Part shown: positions 43,342 to 54,199 of the stretch, piece by piece
Layout: each line of letters begins with the position of its first letter
How positions within the stretch are numbered: the first letter of the stretch is position 1
Notes under the pieces: generated by a model
The model's input: only the letters and a program-made list of their open reading frames with translations
The model's database searches: none
What the model was told of the DNA's origin: nothing
From: Ophiobolus disseminans
Taxonomy: Eukaryota > Ascomycota > Dothideomycetes > Pleosporales > Phaeosphaeriaceae
Direction of reading: 5' to 3'
Assembly (NCBI GenBank): GCA_010093685.1
Contig: MU006218.1
Coordinates: 841,766-905,765 of the forward strand
Length of the DNA stretch: 64,000 nucleotides
Position numbers and translations under genes: made by a program

Positions 43342-45201
43342 TCAGTGGGATGTGCTCGAAAGCCGTGGCGAGGCCGGCGAAGGAACACCTAGTGTGGATG
43401 ACGTAGTCCGAACCAGCGATACAGTATGATTGTTCGAAGGGCAGGAATCTGTTTCAATACGAAGCTCGGGTAGTGACTCGTGTGACTTGTTTGAGTGCTT
43501 TGGCGTGCGCACGCTGGGGCTTCGCCGACTCGAAGATGGATTGCGTGACGATCTCCCGACGTCCTGAGCCTCGACTAGATCGCTTTCTCTAACAGACCCT
43601 AGATTTGATCTAGCCGGCGAGACCGAGAGCCGTTGTGGCGGCATGTCGGACATGGATGAGCTTCGACAAGACTGAACACGCGCCAGCCGTGGGACTTGAA
43701 TGCCGGCATCAAATGGTGCCATGCCAGGGCGAAGGTCTGCTCCGATAGTGGCAGTGCAGAAATGCTCACTATTTTTACGTTTCCAATCTGCATTAGATTC
43801 AAGATCAATGCCGATTTCTGATGTCTTGACCGCGTGAATCATCCACTCAATCCGGCCATCGGGCAGATACAGTTCCTCTAGCCGAGTCTTGTTCCGTCTT
43901 AGAAAGACAGCATACCGGATCGAGTTCCAGGCCGTTGAAAGGGTGAGGATGATCAACACGACCAGGAAGATGATGGACAGCTCGACTGTCTCGACCTTGA
44001 TGCTCAGGGTGCGAGTAATGGGGTTGCTTTTTTGGGTGTTCGTTGATGCCATATAGACTTGATAGAATCGCAAAACATCTCTAGCCGATGGAGGAGTAAC
44101 AGTTTGCTTCTTCACCGCAGCCGCGACGAAGGATGCCATGTAGTAGGTCGTAAAGCCTTTAGCGATAGAAGCAGTGTCATTCGTCCAAGGCCAGGGGACT
44201 TGATCTTCATTTTCGACATTGACTTTGCGCGTGATTGTGCAATCTGCTCTCGAGTAGCTTGCATGGCCAACCGGGCCGGTAGGTTTCCAGTTTTTGCCAC
44301 CTTCTAGACCACCAGTATTGTCGAATGACACCTTGAAATCACCAGCATGTAATACTGAGATCGATAAATCCAACGTCTCGTTGTTGTAAAGCATACGGTC
44401 ATCAATCTCAGGATTGGACTGGATGATCGTGAAGAAGAGCACCTCCCGAAACTGGTTGGTCTGAGACCAATTCTGGAAACTGTCAAAGTCGGATTTCACT
44501 CTGTATTTCGAAGCATCCAACCAAGTGGGGTCATATGACTCTCGGTATGATGGAAATGCGTCGATGGGATGGTAGAAGTCATGACTCCCGGAGCCAGTGG
44601 CGTTGTTCAAAATAATGTCATCCTGGTAGTTGCACTTGATCATCCAAGTCGGATCCCATTCATTGGCAACATACACCCACGGAGGCGTTGTCGAAGGTGG
44701 GAGGAAGTCGAGAAGCTGGTTGTCCGGAAAGCCCGCGTTGATCAGGCTTTGGGCTGTATTGTTCCACAGAACCTCCTCGTAGAGTGCATTCCCAAAATAG
44801 CCGCCACCTCGAACGGCGGGCAATACTTGTAGCTGCTTGCGGACCACTATAAGACCGTTCTTAAGCGATACTTTAGCAATAGGGCCAGCTAAAGCACAAG
44901 TCAGGGTAACTCCAACAACCACTACAAGCTGGAGGAGAAGATGCCAATTCTGTTTTGCAAATATTTGTCGTCGAAGTACCATCGTAGCATCCCATCCTTC
45001 TCCTAGGCCAGCTATAGAGAACAGTTTGTGGAGAGGAACACCGGTCTTCTTGCGCAGAACGCTGTTGCATCCTCGGCGCCACCAGAATCGGGTAAAAGCC
45101 CAAAGTCCGATTGTTCCAAGGATCGATATGATAACGTTGAGCGAAGCTTGCATGCTGCTGAGACCCCAGCGCTTGGAAAGTACAATCCATAGCAAAGCCA
45201 T
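43342..45201 (-). CDS. membrane protein with large extracellular loop, unknown function
   Basis: Single exon, 619 aa from the first ATG (45201); a longer frame upstream begins only with TTG. A TATAAATA at 45366-45373 stands about 165 nt upstream, which suits this start. Predicted helices: MALLWIVLSKRWGL, ASLNVIISILGTIGLWAF, HLLLQLVVVVGVTLTCALAG, and, after a loop of about 260 residues, VELSIIFLVVLIILTLSTAW. The loop carries several N-glycosylation sequons (NNTA, NATG, NWSQ, NETL, NDTA), so it is probably outside the cell. The C-terminal 170 residues are Ser/Arg/Pro-rich and cytosolic. The architecture matches a common but uncharacterised family of Dothideomycete plasma-membrane proteins. Confidence 0.75.
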   Translation of the reverse strand: MALLWIVLSKRWGLSSMQASLNVIISILGTIGLWAFTRFWWRRGCNSVLRKKTGVPLHKLFSIAGLGEGWDATMVLRRQIFAKQNWHLLLQLVVVVGVTLTCALAGPIAKVSLKNGLIVVRKQLQVLPAVRGGGYFGNALYEEVLWNNTAQSLINAGFPDNQLLDFLPPSTTPPWVYVANEWDPTWMIKCNYQDDIILNNATGSGSHDFYHPIDAFPSYRESYDPTWLDASKYRVKSDFDSFQNWSQTNQFREVLFFTIIQSNPEIDDRMLYNNETLDLSISVLHAGDFKVSFDNTGGLEGGKNWKPTGPVGHASYSRADCTITRKVNVENEDQVPWPWTNDTASIAKGFTTYYMASFVAAAVKKQTVTPPSARDVLRFYQVYMASTNTQKSNPITRTLSIKVETVELSIIFLVVLIILTLSTAWNSIRYAVFLRRNKTRLEELYLPDGRIEWMIHAVKTSEIGIDLESNADWKRKNSEHFCTATIGADLRPGMAPFDAGIQVPRLARVQSCRSSSMSDMPPQRLSVSPARSNLGSVRESDLVEAQDVGRSSRNPSSSRRSPSVRTPKHSNKSHESLPELRIETDSCPSNNHTVSLVRTTSSTLGVPSPASPRLSSTSH

Positions 45202-45365
45202 GATAATGAGTCTATTGAGATGCCAAGCGAGTTGAGGATCCTGGGAACTCTGCTTAGGATCTGCGTACTGGAGTAATCTAATCTGCAAAGTTGGTTGTGC
45301 ACGAACGAGGCGTGCGGTAGGTAGTTGGAGGGAATTCTGTCAATGAGAGAAAAGCAACACAGTAG

Positions 45366-45373
45366 TATTTATA
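45366..45373 (-). promoter_or_regulatory. TATA box of the membrane-protein gene
   Basis: TATAAATA on the minus strand, followed by a leader with CTTTTCTCTC and no ATG before the chosen start at 45201. Confidence 0.5.
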
Positions 45374-47733
45374 TGAACCCTGGGCAATGATGAAACATAT
45401 ATATACGCTTGTATTGGCGCAAGATAGATCTGCAAAGTAAGATCTGAGGCTTGAGACATGGGAAGGTGGCATTGCAATCCTGGTGAACGATTTGGGAAGG
45501 AAGCCGATGCACGGCATCAAAGTGAGCCTTCAAACAAGGAACGATTAAGATTTGACATGCAAAAAGCATACGAATTTCCGCGTTTTCCATTAGTAGCCTT
45601 GCGCCCGCATCTGTAAGTCAGCCTTGGGATCAACAGTGGTGGCTGCGCAGAGGTGCCTAGGTTCCAGGGTTTGGCGACGTCGTTTCGTATCCCAGGCTTT
45701 CTTCGGATAGATGATCCTTCTCGTACATGTTCTTTGAATGAAGAGGTGTAACATGGGATGTACAGCCTTACGCCTCAAGACGTGATGGTCCCAATCACGG
45801 TCCGTCTACGTACGAGCTGTAGGTCGCTTGAAACAAGCTCAGCCTCTTCTTGGCACGCATTTATACACACGGGAAAATATGTTTGCGTTGAGCTCGTATT
45901 CGGAGGGATAATATGAGAAGTTGTGGCTGAGGGCTCACACGTGGCCTGTTGAGTGTACCTGCCTTGGTAGACAGGTACAGTAAGCGGAATACAACACCTC
46001 AAGAGCTTTAGAAAGCAGCAGCTTATGCACATCTCGTCATGGAGTTTATTCGCTTCCAGCAACCCTCTGCAGTCCATATTATGGGGTTGCTTACGAAGAT
46101 GGCCGAGTCTTTTGTGATGAGCAGTGTAACATAGGTCGTCAAGATGGAGCACGAAAACCTCTTCGCTACAAATTTACACTGCGACACCCAAATGCCGAGG
46201 TAATACAGTATTTTCATACCGTCAACACTGCTTTGTTTGTGTTTGTATTATGCCTCGCTCTTCGTTTGCCTCACCGGAAACTTCGCTTTCCATAACCTTG
46301 TGAGTATGGGTTGCAGCACCAACATAGAGGAAGCACGGTGCCACTGCAAGTCAGTGCAAGACGCGACGGCTCACCTGGGCGTATATGAGGCTCAAAAAAA
46401 TCTTTCATGATTTGCCTTACGATCTGTTACCAAGCTCGATCTACGGCCCATATCAAAAGTTCGGTCGAACTATTCTAACCGCGTGGCTATGCGAACAGAT
46501 CTGCACACATTGAGGGGGAGCTTAAATCTTATCTACCGAACACAGCCTATCTCCCAAGCGGTTTCTCTTCACCGGTCAGATGAATGAACACCCGCCATTG
46601 ACATTAGCGTGCTTATAGGAACATGCGCCTTCTCATTCGCTATGCGTTCGATGAGCTACTGTGCCTCCACGTGTTAGTTAGTGTTGGTGACGCCTTGCTC
46701 GTGTATCTACTGCCTCCATCCACACGGCCCGATCTACGCGACTAAGGGTGTTTGGGTAATAGTGTTGAGCTTATCTTTTTGTTAGTAGGCAAACCAGGTA
46801 CTTGGGTAATCCTGGTCTCGGCGAAGGACTGTAAGAGCCTCACAATCGCCTTAAATGTAGCATGCTTTTTCACTGCAAATAAATGGAGTGTTATCGAAGA
46901 ACCCACTGCAAGACGACTTATGGCCAGTGTCTGTTATTTGAGGCTTAAGCCCTAGAAGTATCGTCATGTTTGAGGTTATTGTTGTTCGGTCTCAACGGTG
47001 CGTGGGTACCTATCTCAGGACACACCATCCGACCGTCATGTCCATGACGTTTTTAAATGGGTGTTTCCCCACAATTCTCTGCTCAACATACCCTCGAGTG
47101 GTCATGATAGGCAAATTGAGCGCGTGGCTTTCATTTTGACCGCAGTTCTCTCTAGTCAAGGGGAATCACTGAAACCATCGCTACGCCTGTTTGCCTTCTT
47201 TTAACTACAGACGAGCCTTTGTACGACGAATGAAAGTGTGAGGGCAGCAGCTCATGCCATGGGGCTGTGTTGGATGGTTCATAGCTGCAATCGCAATTGG
47301 AGCCCGCCTGCGTGCCAAGTTCTTGATATTATCCTTATCACGACATGAGATACACCCAGACAAGATAGCATGTGATTATTGGTTATCCTTTTGCCTCACA
47401 TTCAACCCCACCAATCACAACTTGGTTCACCCCACCTGGAATTTGGCGAAGTCGTGATACATGGGTGTGCATGGTTTGATAACCGCAAAGAAGGCGAACA
47501 GGCAGCCCATCACGTAAAGAGGCTTTAAGTGTTACGGTATCTAGACTTGTGCACTGCCCATGTGCTCCACCAAAAGCCTGACATTGTTCTCTTTCAAGGC
47601 GGTCCATCAGCGCAACGCCAAAGGGTGACATACATCCAAATACCAAGTTGAAACATCTTTCAGGTATCTAGATAGGCCCAGATCTTTTTTAGCGATTCAT
47701 CAGCTTATGTTTGAGTCAAGCATCACTACCAAT
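45374..47733. other. long sparse region
   Basis: 2.3 kb without a supported gene. A minus-strand frame (45775-46152, 125 codons) has several cysteines but no recognisable domain and no promoter-like sequence near it. Composition is more AT-rich than the housekeeping blocks. Confidence 0.45.
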
Positions 47734-47946
47734 ATGCCCGACATTGCAGCAAACGAGAAGGTCCAGCCTTGGAGGGCACACTGGCCCCCTACAACTCCCG
47801 TCGATAGCCGCTTCATGGCAGGCTTGAAGAAAGGCGATCTGTTGACGATCGATGGAGGGTCCGGGTCCGGACGCTCTGAAGGCGTCGGCTACAATGACAA
47901 GGGAGAGGGTGTCGTTCCGCTGAACAAGGGGCGAGAGAAGAAATGA
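47734..47946 (+). CDS. small hypothetical protein, 70 aa
   Basis: Starts MPDIAANEKVQPWRAHWPP and ends VVPLNKGREKK. It is hydrophilic, Gly/Lys-rich in the second half (IDGGSGSGRSEG) and has no membrane segment. An upstream in-frame ATG at 47707 would add nine residues. Convergent with the oxidoreductase gene that ends at 48058. The composition is protein-like but there is no domain, so coding status is unsure. Confidence 0.35.
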   Translation: MPDIAANEKVQPWRAHWPPTTPVDSRFMAGLKKGDLLTIDGGSGSGRSEGVGYNDKGEGVVPLNKGREKK

Positions 47947-48057
47947 GTTCGTTGGTTGTCTGCTACCTAGTTGACTACTGAAGTTGCTGAAAAAGCACTC
48001 CTGCTCAACGCACACTTTGTTAAGAAATGAACAATCATTGCCCAGGTGACTGTTTCT

Positions 48058-49116
48058 TCACTTGAAATAAATGAAGACTCTGATCTCGATGCTTACCCGT
48101 GGTGCCGCATCCTTGTCCGCAAATGGGTTGAAGAACCCAGTGTGTGGAACGCCTGCTCTACTATTAGCCCTAGATTTACCACTCACACTCAGGTCGTATC
48201 TTTACCTCTACCAAACGGGGCTTGTGAATCCATCTGCTGGAAGACCACGATCTCGTCGTCCCGAAGATTTGCATAATAATACCACTTCTGCTTATCGTTG
48301 TAGTATACCCTTGAGTTCTCATTGTATCGGTCAGCAAATACCAGGTCTTGACTCTCTAGGTCATTCTCGTAGTCCACTGTGCGCGCATCGCACAGTGCTA
48401 ATGGCCAATCATTTCCCAGGCCCTGAAGGGATTTCCACAGACTTTTTGCGTTAGCGCGATGCTTCTATCCAACCTGTAGCACGTACTTCACTACCAGAAG
48501 CTTGGAGTATTGAGTCGCGCGCTCCTTGAAAGCAGCGCGGCCGGACTTGATCGCAGAATCCGTGGTGAAATCGATATGAACGAGATTGGTCGGCAATAGA
48601 TTCGCGTACGGCTCGCCCGTGTGGTATGGAAATTGTGGAGTCCGCTTTCGAATCTAGATTACATTAGATTTGTTGTACACTTGCCGTCATTCCGGGACTT
48701 GTTCGCACCTGATGCTCCAAGACTTCGATGGCACATGCGGCAGGGTACATCTCTTTTAATACGCCCTTCACCTCTGCATAGAACACTTCTTTTACTTTAG
48801 TCGAGTCATCGAAGTCGGCCATTTCCAGCGAAGAGCACAGCTTCTGCGTTGCGAACCCACATACATCAAAACTTGGAGGGGTTTGAATCTTCCTGAAATT
48901 CTGAACAGAGATAGTTTTGAGCTCGTTCTCTGCATTGGTCCTTGGCAATATGCCGTCAGTATTATAGTTTATCGTATATAGCTTCTCGAGCTCATATGTC
49001 GGCTCGTATTTGAGAAACGCAACTTCGGCTTCGATGGCGTTATCATCCTGTTTGGCTTGCAAAACTGCCTGGGAACCGTCAAATGTGGACCTTGTAGAAT
49101 CTGCAGTCGTGGACAT
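48058..49116 (-). CDS. CmcJ/NvfI-like oxidoreductase
   Basis: Four exons (49116-48709, 48653-48487, 48441-48212, 48152-48058) give 299 aa. Fungal proteins of this family act on secondary metabolites and some are iron/2-oxoglutarate-like oxygenases. Diagnostic order: VAFLKYEPTYELEKLYTINY, GFATQKLCSSLEMADFDD, AIEVLEHQIRKRTPQFPYH, LVHIDFTTDSAIK, NLWKSLQGLGNDWPLALCDARTVDY in parts, WYYYANLRDDEIVVFQQMDS, GVPHTGFFNPFAD and the end RVSIEIRVFIYFK. The HxD-type pair and the later His match the family. An ATG at 49143 would add nine residues, but a TATATAA at 49167-49174 would place transcription start near or after it, so 49116 is preferred. No cluster backbone gene is nearby. Confidence 0.88.
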
Positions 49117-49166
49117 AGTTCTTGATGATGGAGAGGCGGGCATAGTCTACAAACTCCGCAACATCA

Positions 49167-49174
49167 GTTATATA
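49167..49174 (-). promoter_or_regulatory. TATA box of the CmcJ-like gene
   Basis: AGTATATAACTG on the minus strand, about 50 nt before the chosen start codon. It helps decide between the ATGs at 49143 and 49116. Confidence 0.5.
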
Positions 49175-49637
49175 CTTGTTCAACAAGGCTGCGCTAGCCG
49201 CATTTGGATTAAAGGTCAGCGATTCGTGTGACGCTCGCTTGGAGCCTACATCATCTGTGATATGCCCATGAGAAGTCCGCAAGGCATTTAGCTAACACCA
49301 TACCTTTTTGAATTTGCCTCCAAGTTGCTCAAGTTTCGGAACCATCCCAGCTTTCGATCGCGAGCAAAGTCATCCACCATCTGACTTGCCTTTTGATGTC
49401 ATACACGAGAGATTCAACTCTTTTCGCACCGGAGCCAGAAGTACTCCATCGATCAAGCTTTGGATGGGTTCTTGTTGCTCAGTACTGGAAGGGAAGCCTT
49501 ACGGACTGGTGTAATAGCCCAGCGCCCTAGGGCCCCATAACACGAAATTGGCTGTACTATGGAAGTTCCGGAACGTTTCGAGGAGCCAGTCGTGGCGTTT
49601 TCGTTGCTTGCTTTTCTTAATGCTCGCACCGTCCAAG

Positions 49638-49769
49638 TCAAGTCTTCCTATTTGAAATCCCCGATACTTTTGTGGATGTTTCGGGGAACAAGGAATTGGT
49701 GCCGACGAGGCATACATATTGACACTGTCCTGTATTGAATTGCTCACACACAAGAACATCAACTGCCAT
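49638..49769 (-). CDS. candidate 43-aa small protein
   Basis: Begins in the context GGATCAAAATGGCA, about 40 nt downstream of a minus-strand CTATATG element at 49811-49817. Sequence starts MAVDVLVCEQFNTGQCQYVC, with three cysteines in the first half, and ends ISNRKT. There is no signal peptide. No family recognised. It is one of three ORFs in the window sharing the GATYCAAAATGGCA context. Confidence 0.25.
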   Translation of the reverse strand: MAVDVLVCEQFNTGQCQYVCLVGTNSLFPETSTKVSGISNRKT

Positions 49770-52340
49770 TTTGATCCTTTCAGCAAGTGCTCAAAACATA
49801 GAAGACTTCTCATATAGTTTTCTCGTACCATTGAGCATCTTGGTAGGAGAAACAGATCATCCAGTGGTTGTCTCGGTTGTACAACGCAAGCTGAATCTCC
49901 AGCAAATAGCCACCAAAAGAGGGCCTGATGTATTCGGCAAATTGGCAGGCAAATCTATGCACCATTTGGATTTGTGTTTTGCAAGGACCCAGCCATGCGG
50001 TTGTAGAATCAGAGTTTCGGAGCAGAGCACACTCCGCTCATGCATATATGGTCTTAGAGTTCCTGTTCTAAGCCATGAATATGATTTTGAATGGTTTAGG
50101 GTTCAAACTTCTGAATGGCGGTTGGTGAGAGAAGAAGAGTGGAAAGTGAGAGCTGGATATATACACATGTCCTTAAACTAGGAAGCAGTCATGCAGTGGG
50201 ATAGCTGAGGTTTTCGAAAATACCGAAGTCTCAGACACATCGCTTCTACCAAAGGGACGTTTTTGTGGTCCAACCGAAGTCATTGCGCCATGCGAATGTG
50301 AACTCAGGAAAGAAGACAGCGCACATCAATGTACCGTGTTGCAAATTACGGTGCTCACACCATACTACGTTTGCCTCGCTGTTTTTGTCTGCGTACATTC
50401 GAGTGTTGTTTTAAGGAACTGTATGGGAACTGCAGATACAAAACTTATATCCCTCATCTCAGCAGATTAACCACGAAGAAGCCATCCAATGCGATGCGTG
50501 TAGATCGCATGAGTCGTCCAAGAAACGACAGAAACACATAGCCGAGATTTCGGTGGACTTGGACAAATGACCCACATAGATGTCTGTCTTGCTCAACTCG
50601 CAGATGTCTATCCTGCTCGAACAAGCCAGAAACATTCGAGCGATTTGAAGCGCTTTCCGTTCAACGAACGCCATGGTTTCATCCATTGCTGTTTTTGAAA
50701 GAGGAGGCAGGACAGTCATCGACGAAGAAAGCCAATGTTTTTGGGTACTGCACACATGCCTGGAAGCCTCGGGTCCTTTGGTGACGCCATCGAGGGGGAC
50801 CACCACAGTCGAGGTTTTTCGAGAAAAGAAGGTAGAGTAACAGCTGCCAGAATATATACTCCGCAGTATGCGCTGTAGCGCAGGAAGAAAGCCATATCAA
50901 TTCTCCGCAGCCATTTTTTAGGATCGAATGACGCAAAGACATGAAAGTCCTGCTTAATCTTCTTTTGGCGAGACACAAGTCATGAATGCGGGAACGAGTG
51001 GTTTGAGGAAGAAGGAAGCGGAGCCATCCATGTGATGCCGAACTGTTTTGTTCAGGTTTAAACCTCATAGTTGATGTCTTCGTTGCTTTTGGAATAACAG
51101 AACCTTTGTTGGAAAGGTGTGGAAGGAGAGGAGAGCCACATAAGTCTTTTATAAATCCGCGAGGACATCCAGGAGGCACTGAACCGCCATATTTTGGTAA
51201 TTGAGGGCTTTAGAAACACGGCCGAAGAGACGCACCATCACTCTCGTCTTGTTTGGAATTTCCAGCCAGCAGCGGACCAACATGTACATGGGCAGCAATT
51301 GATTCAGGACCCCGGCCAGCAGAACAACCATAAGGCTTTGATATCATCCTTTTGGTGATCACACCATCAACTGATTCGTTCTGCATTTTTGTGTAAAGCA
51401 CGTCGCCGGCGAGTGTGTACGGAAGTCAAAGCAACGAGTTGCAAGACGTATTTATACGATCCAGAACGTCGACAAAGCCATGATGCTTTCGCTAACAGTT
51501 TTGTACCTCATTCCCGAGATTCCAAGACACCCGACCGAGAGAAAAGACATAGTTAGATGCGAGTAGATTTTTGAAGCGCAGCAAAGCCGCCATGTGGTCA
51601 GGAATTTGCAGTTTCTGGTGCTCGATCCATCAAGTAGCCGTGTTGCATCTCTGGAGCGTGAGATGATGATGCTGATGTGAATACAGACAGGCCTTCGCGA
51701 GAGGAGGCGGTATATATACTGAGTGAAAGAGCAGGACCAGCCATGCAGCATCTGTATTGGCATTTCGAGGAGGCACGCCCGCATGTCCAGAAACGATGAC
51801 TATTTTGCTAGCTTCTTGCTTTTGCGGAGTGGACCATGAACCGTAGAGAGTGCCATTTTGGATCGAGCAAACAAATGCACACATGGGGCGACTTCCGAAT
51901 GATTTTGTGTTTGAGCAGAGCCAGCGAGCGAGCACATGTAGCCACAGCTTGAGCGTTTTAGTCCAGCTCACATGAAGCTTCGCATGTCTTTCTTCTGGTG
52001 CAGAACTGCCCGGGTTGTTCATTGCGAGAGGAGGGGGCAGACCGTGATGCTGCTGTCAATGCCTTTTAAGTACCCATGAATGAGAGGCTACAAGATTTGC
52101 ATCGCCAAAGCCCAGCTCTCATAGCTCGTCATCGTTTGGATTTTCTTCCTAAACACCAAAGCTCGCCATGGCCGCGTCCACACGTAGCTTCAACAACACA
52201 GCCAAGCTGCAACACCCTACATTCACGTAGCCATTCTGGTCTTTCGAGACATCTGTTTTCGACACTGTCGTTTCGGTCCATCGCTCTCTTCCATTCTGCG
52301 TTCGAAAAACGAAGAAAAGGAGATGAGACACCATCAAATC

Positions 52341-52363
52341 GTTCTCACTAGCATTGTGAGAAC
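52341..52363. terminator. perfect 8-bp hairpin
   Basis: GTTCTCAC, a 7-nt loop and GTGAGAAC form a perfect stem. It lies between two TATA-led units and could mark a transcript end or be a small structured element; fungi do not need such hairpins for Pol II termination. Confidence 0.3.
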
Positions 52364-52446
52364 CTCCAGCTCACCTCCAACTCCACATGAATGATTTCTT
52401 TTTCTTTCTTGTCGCCGCCAACACCACACCATACCCGCAAGAATCC

Positions 52447-52566
52447 CTAGTTTTCGAACCCGGAAAGCAAATCATGACGGAACGATGACGTTGCTTTAGT
52501 TGAGAAGTCAGACCGGAAGCGAACATAGGCAGATTTGTTGTCAAATTTCGGGACTTCTCCACCCAT
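52447..52566 (-). CDS. candidate 39-aa small protein
   Basis: The strongest unit of the array: TATATAAG at 52651-52658, a leader with CTTTCTTCTCTCGC, then ATGGGTGGAGAAG about 85 nt downstream. The peptide starts MGGEVPKFDNKSAYVRF and ends LLSGFEN. It is hydrophilic with no signal sequence. Distances and leader composition are those of a normal fungal gene, but the ORF is too short to judge coding sense. Confidence 0.3.
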   Translation of the reverse strand: MGGEVPKFDNKSAYVRFRSDFSTKATSSFRHDLLSGFEN

Positions 52567-52650
52567 CGAGAAGTTGCGCTTATCTTTCGGAATAACGTTT
52601 GAGAAGATGTTGTATGGAAAGAGAAATACAACTATGCGAGAGAAGAAAGA

Positions 52651-52658
52651 CTTATATA
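52651..52658 (-). promoter_or_regulatory. TATA box
   Basis: CCTATATAAGTC on the minus strand with a pyrimidine-rich start region, upstream of the 39-aa candidate. Confidence 0.45.
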
Positions 52659-52785
52659 GGCTCGAGGATGTGAAAGGAGATAAGATGCAATCTGTGACAT
52701 AAGACACGAGAACTTAAAATGGAAAATGCAATATAGGTTCGGGTTTATAAGGATATCATCATCGTACGCATTGTCTTACCGTCAC

Positions 52786-54199
52786 TCATAGCTCATCCTT
52801 CTCTCTCCGTGCACTTCCCTCGCTGCTAGCAGCCTGCTGCTGTTCCTGCGTAGTGGCTTCATGCTTCGCGCTCTCAACGTTCTCGTCCCACATCTTCTTC
52901 TTCGGGTTCCTTGGCTTGTCGCTTTCCTGTAGTATCGTGCCATCACCCCTCCTGACCGGTCCCTCGTCCTCCTCCTGCCTCGGCTGCCTGAACTGTGGGT
53001 GATCAGGCACCTCCTGTTGCTGCTGCTGATTCTGTTCCGCCATCTTGCCGACTTGTTGTGAGTACGAGTTTGGTGGACTTGGATCTCCGCCGCCGTGCAT
53101 ATATCCGCGTCCTCCTCCGCCGACACGGAAGTACGGTTGTTGTGCTTGCTGGATGTTAGGGTCGTTTCGCGGGATGGCGCCCTTTGCGCTGGGCTGTACA
53201 ATGAGGCTTGTGGAGGGTTCGTGGGGAGTGGCGACGCTCGATTTCGCTGCTGTCGATGCTGTGGCTAAGCCGAAGACGCCTGCTAAGATGCGGAAGACTA
53301 GCTTGAGCGGCCAGATGAAGAACCAGGTTATTGGTCCGTATAGCCAGCGCCGAAACACCAGCCAGACGACTGTGGTGATGAGGATGTAGAAGGTGGTTTC
53401 GAGATACCAGGTGTCGCTCTTTGTGCTCTTCAGCAATGTCGAGACCAGGTTCCTGCTGTTCGAAAGCAAAGTGGTCAAATCCGAGTACTTCTCTCCGAGT
53501 TCTGAAAGCGCGGCCGTTGACTGTTCGAGCGTTTCTTGTGCGAATCTTGAGCGTGAAAGCTCGCCTTGCATCAACTGGTGTGTCCGTCGCAGTGCAGAAG
53601 TGACGTCTGACGAGGCCTGAGCGACTACTTCGCCTTCTGAGAGCCCCTGGGCCTGTTTTCTTTGGCGGTATGTGGAGGTTGGGGTCGATGAGCCGGACTG
53701 TAGGTTCGAGAAGAGGAGCTCACGTTCTTTGAGCTTCGCGCGGTCGGCGTTGTGTTTGGCTGCTAATTGGGCTTTGCGGTACTGTGACCGTGATCTGGTA
53801 GTATCGAGGTTAGCATGTGATGCAAGCGCTTCAGGCAGGCGCCATATAGTCTTACGATCTCAAGTCTTCGGTCAATCTTGCCTGCAATACGGCAAGCCTG
53901 CTCCGCTCGCCTTCTGCCTTACTGTCCCGTCTGCGCCCAGTGTTGTTGCTAGTCCCTACAACGTCTTCGACTTCCTGTCTCAGAAGCTCAAGGTCCTCCT
54001 CGATGCCCTTCAGGCTCTCGTGGATCTCTGCGCTCAGTTCCAGTCGGACGTCACCCTCGTCTGAATTGACCGGCTGCGATCCAGGCTGGAAGTCGAGTTT
54101 CGCCAATCGCTGTATGAGCTGATTGATAGCCTTGTTTGACTCGGAAAGCGTTATGAGGCGTGTTGTAAGCGCTTGGGTGGTGGCAGGAAGGGGTGGCAT
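52786..54199 (-). CDS. SEC20: Sec20-type ER Q-SNARE
   Basis: Two exons (54199-53856, 53794-52786) give 450 aa. Sec20 acts with Ufe1 and Use1 on the ER membrane to receive COPI vesicles from the Golgi. Residues 1-115 are coiled coil (RLITLSESNKAINQLIQRLAKLDF). The Sec20 SNARE motif lies near 170-245: VTSALRRTHQLMQGELSRS, QSTAALSELGEKYSDLTTLL, LVSTLLKSTKSDTWYLETTF. The membrane anchor follows, FYILITTVVWLVF and WFFIWPLKLVFRILAGVFG. The lumenal tail is Gln/Pro-rich and ends REKDEL, an ER retrieval signal; yeast Sec20 likewise ends HDEL. Divergent to the mL53 gene with 303 bp between start codons. Confidence 0.92.

Larger units (their letters stand above)
49811..52658 (-). other. array of TATA-led short transcription units
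   Basis: On the minus strand, TATA-type elements centre near 49814, 50160, 50447, 50855, 51150, 51452, 51714, 52066 (weak) and 52655. Spacings are mostly 260-410 bp with one double interval of 589. Each is followed by a C/T-rich leader, for example CCGCCTCCTCTCGCG after 51714 and CTTCCACTCTTCTTC-like sequence after 50160, then an ATG within 50-110 nt that opens a short ORF. No long conserved coding sense runs through the region on either strand. The units are not obvious sequence copies of one another; only the layout recurs. Whether they are transcribed cannot be told from sequence. Confidence 0.35.

Noticed and set aside
45775..46152. 125-codon minus-strand frame with many cysteines
   Set aside because: No promoter, no recognisable domain and irregular composition; kept only as a note in the gene-free entry.
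48058..49300. possible secondary-metabolite cluster around the CmcJ-like enzyme
   Set aside because: No polyketide synthase, peptide synthetase, terpene cyclase or transporter gene is seen within the window.
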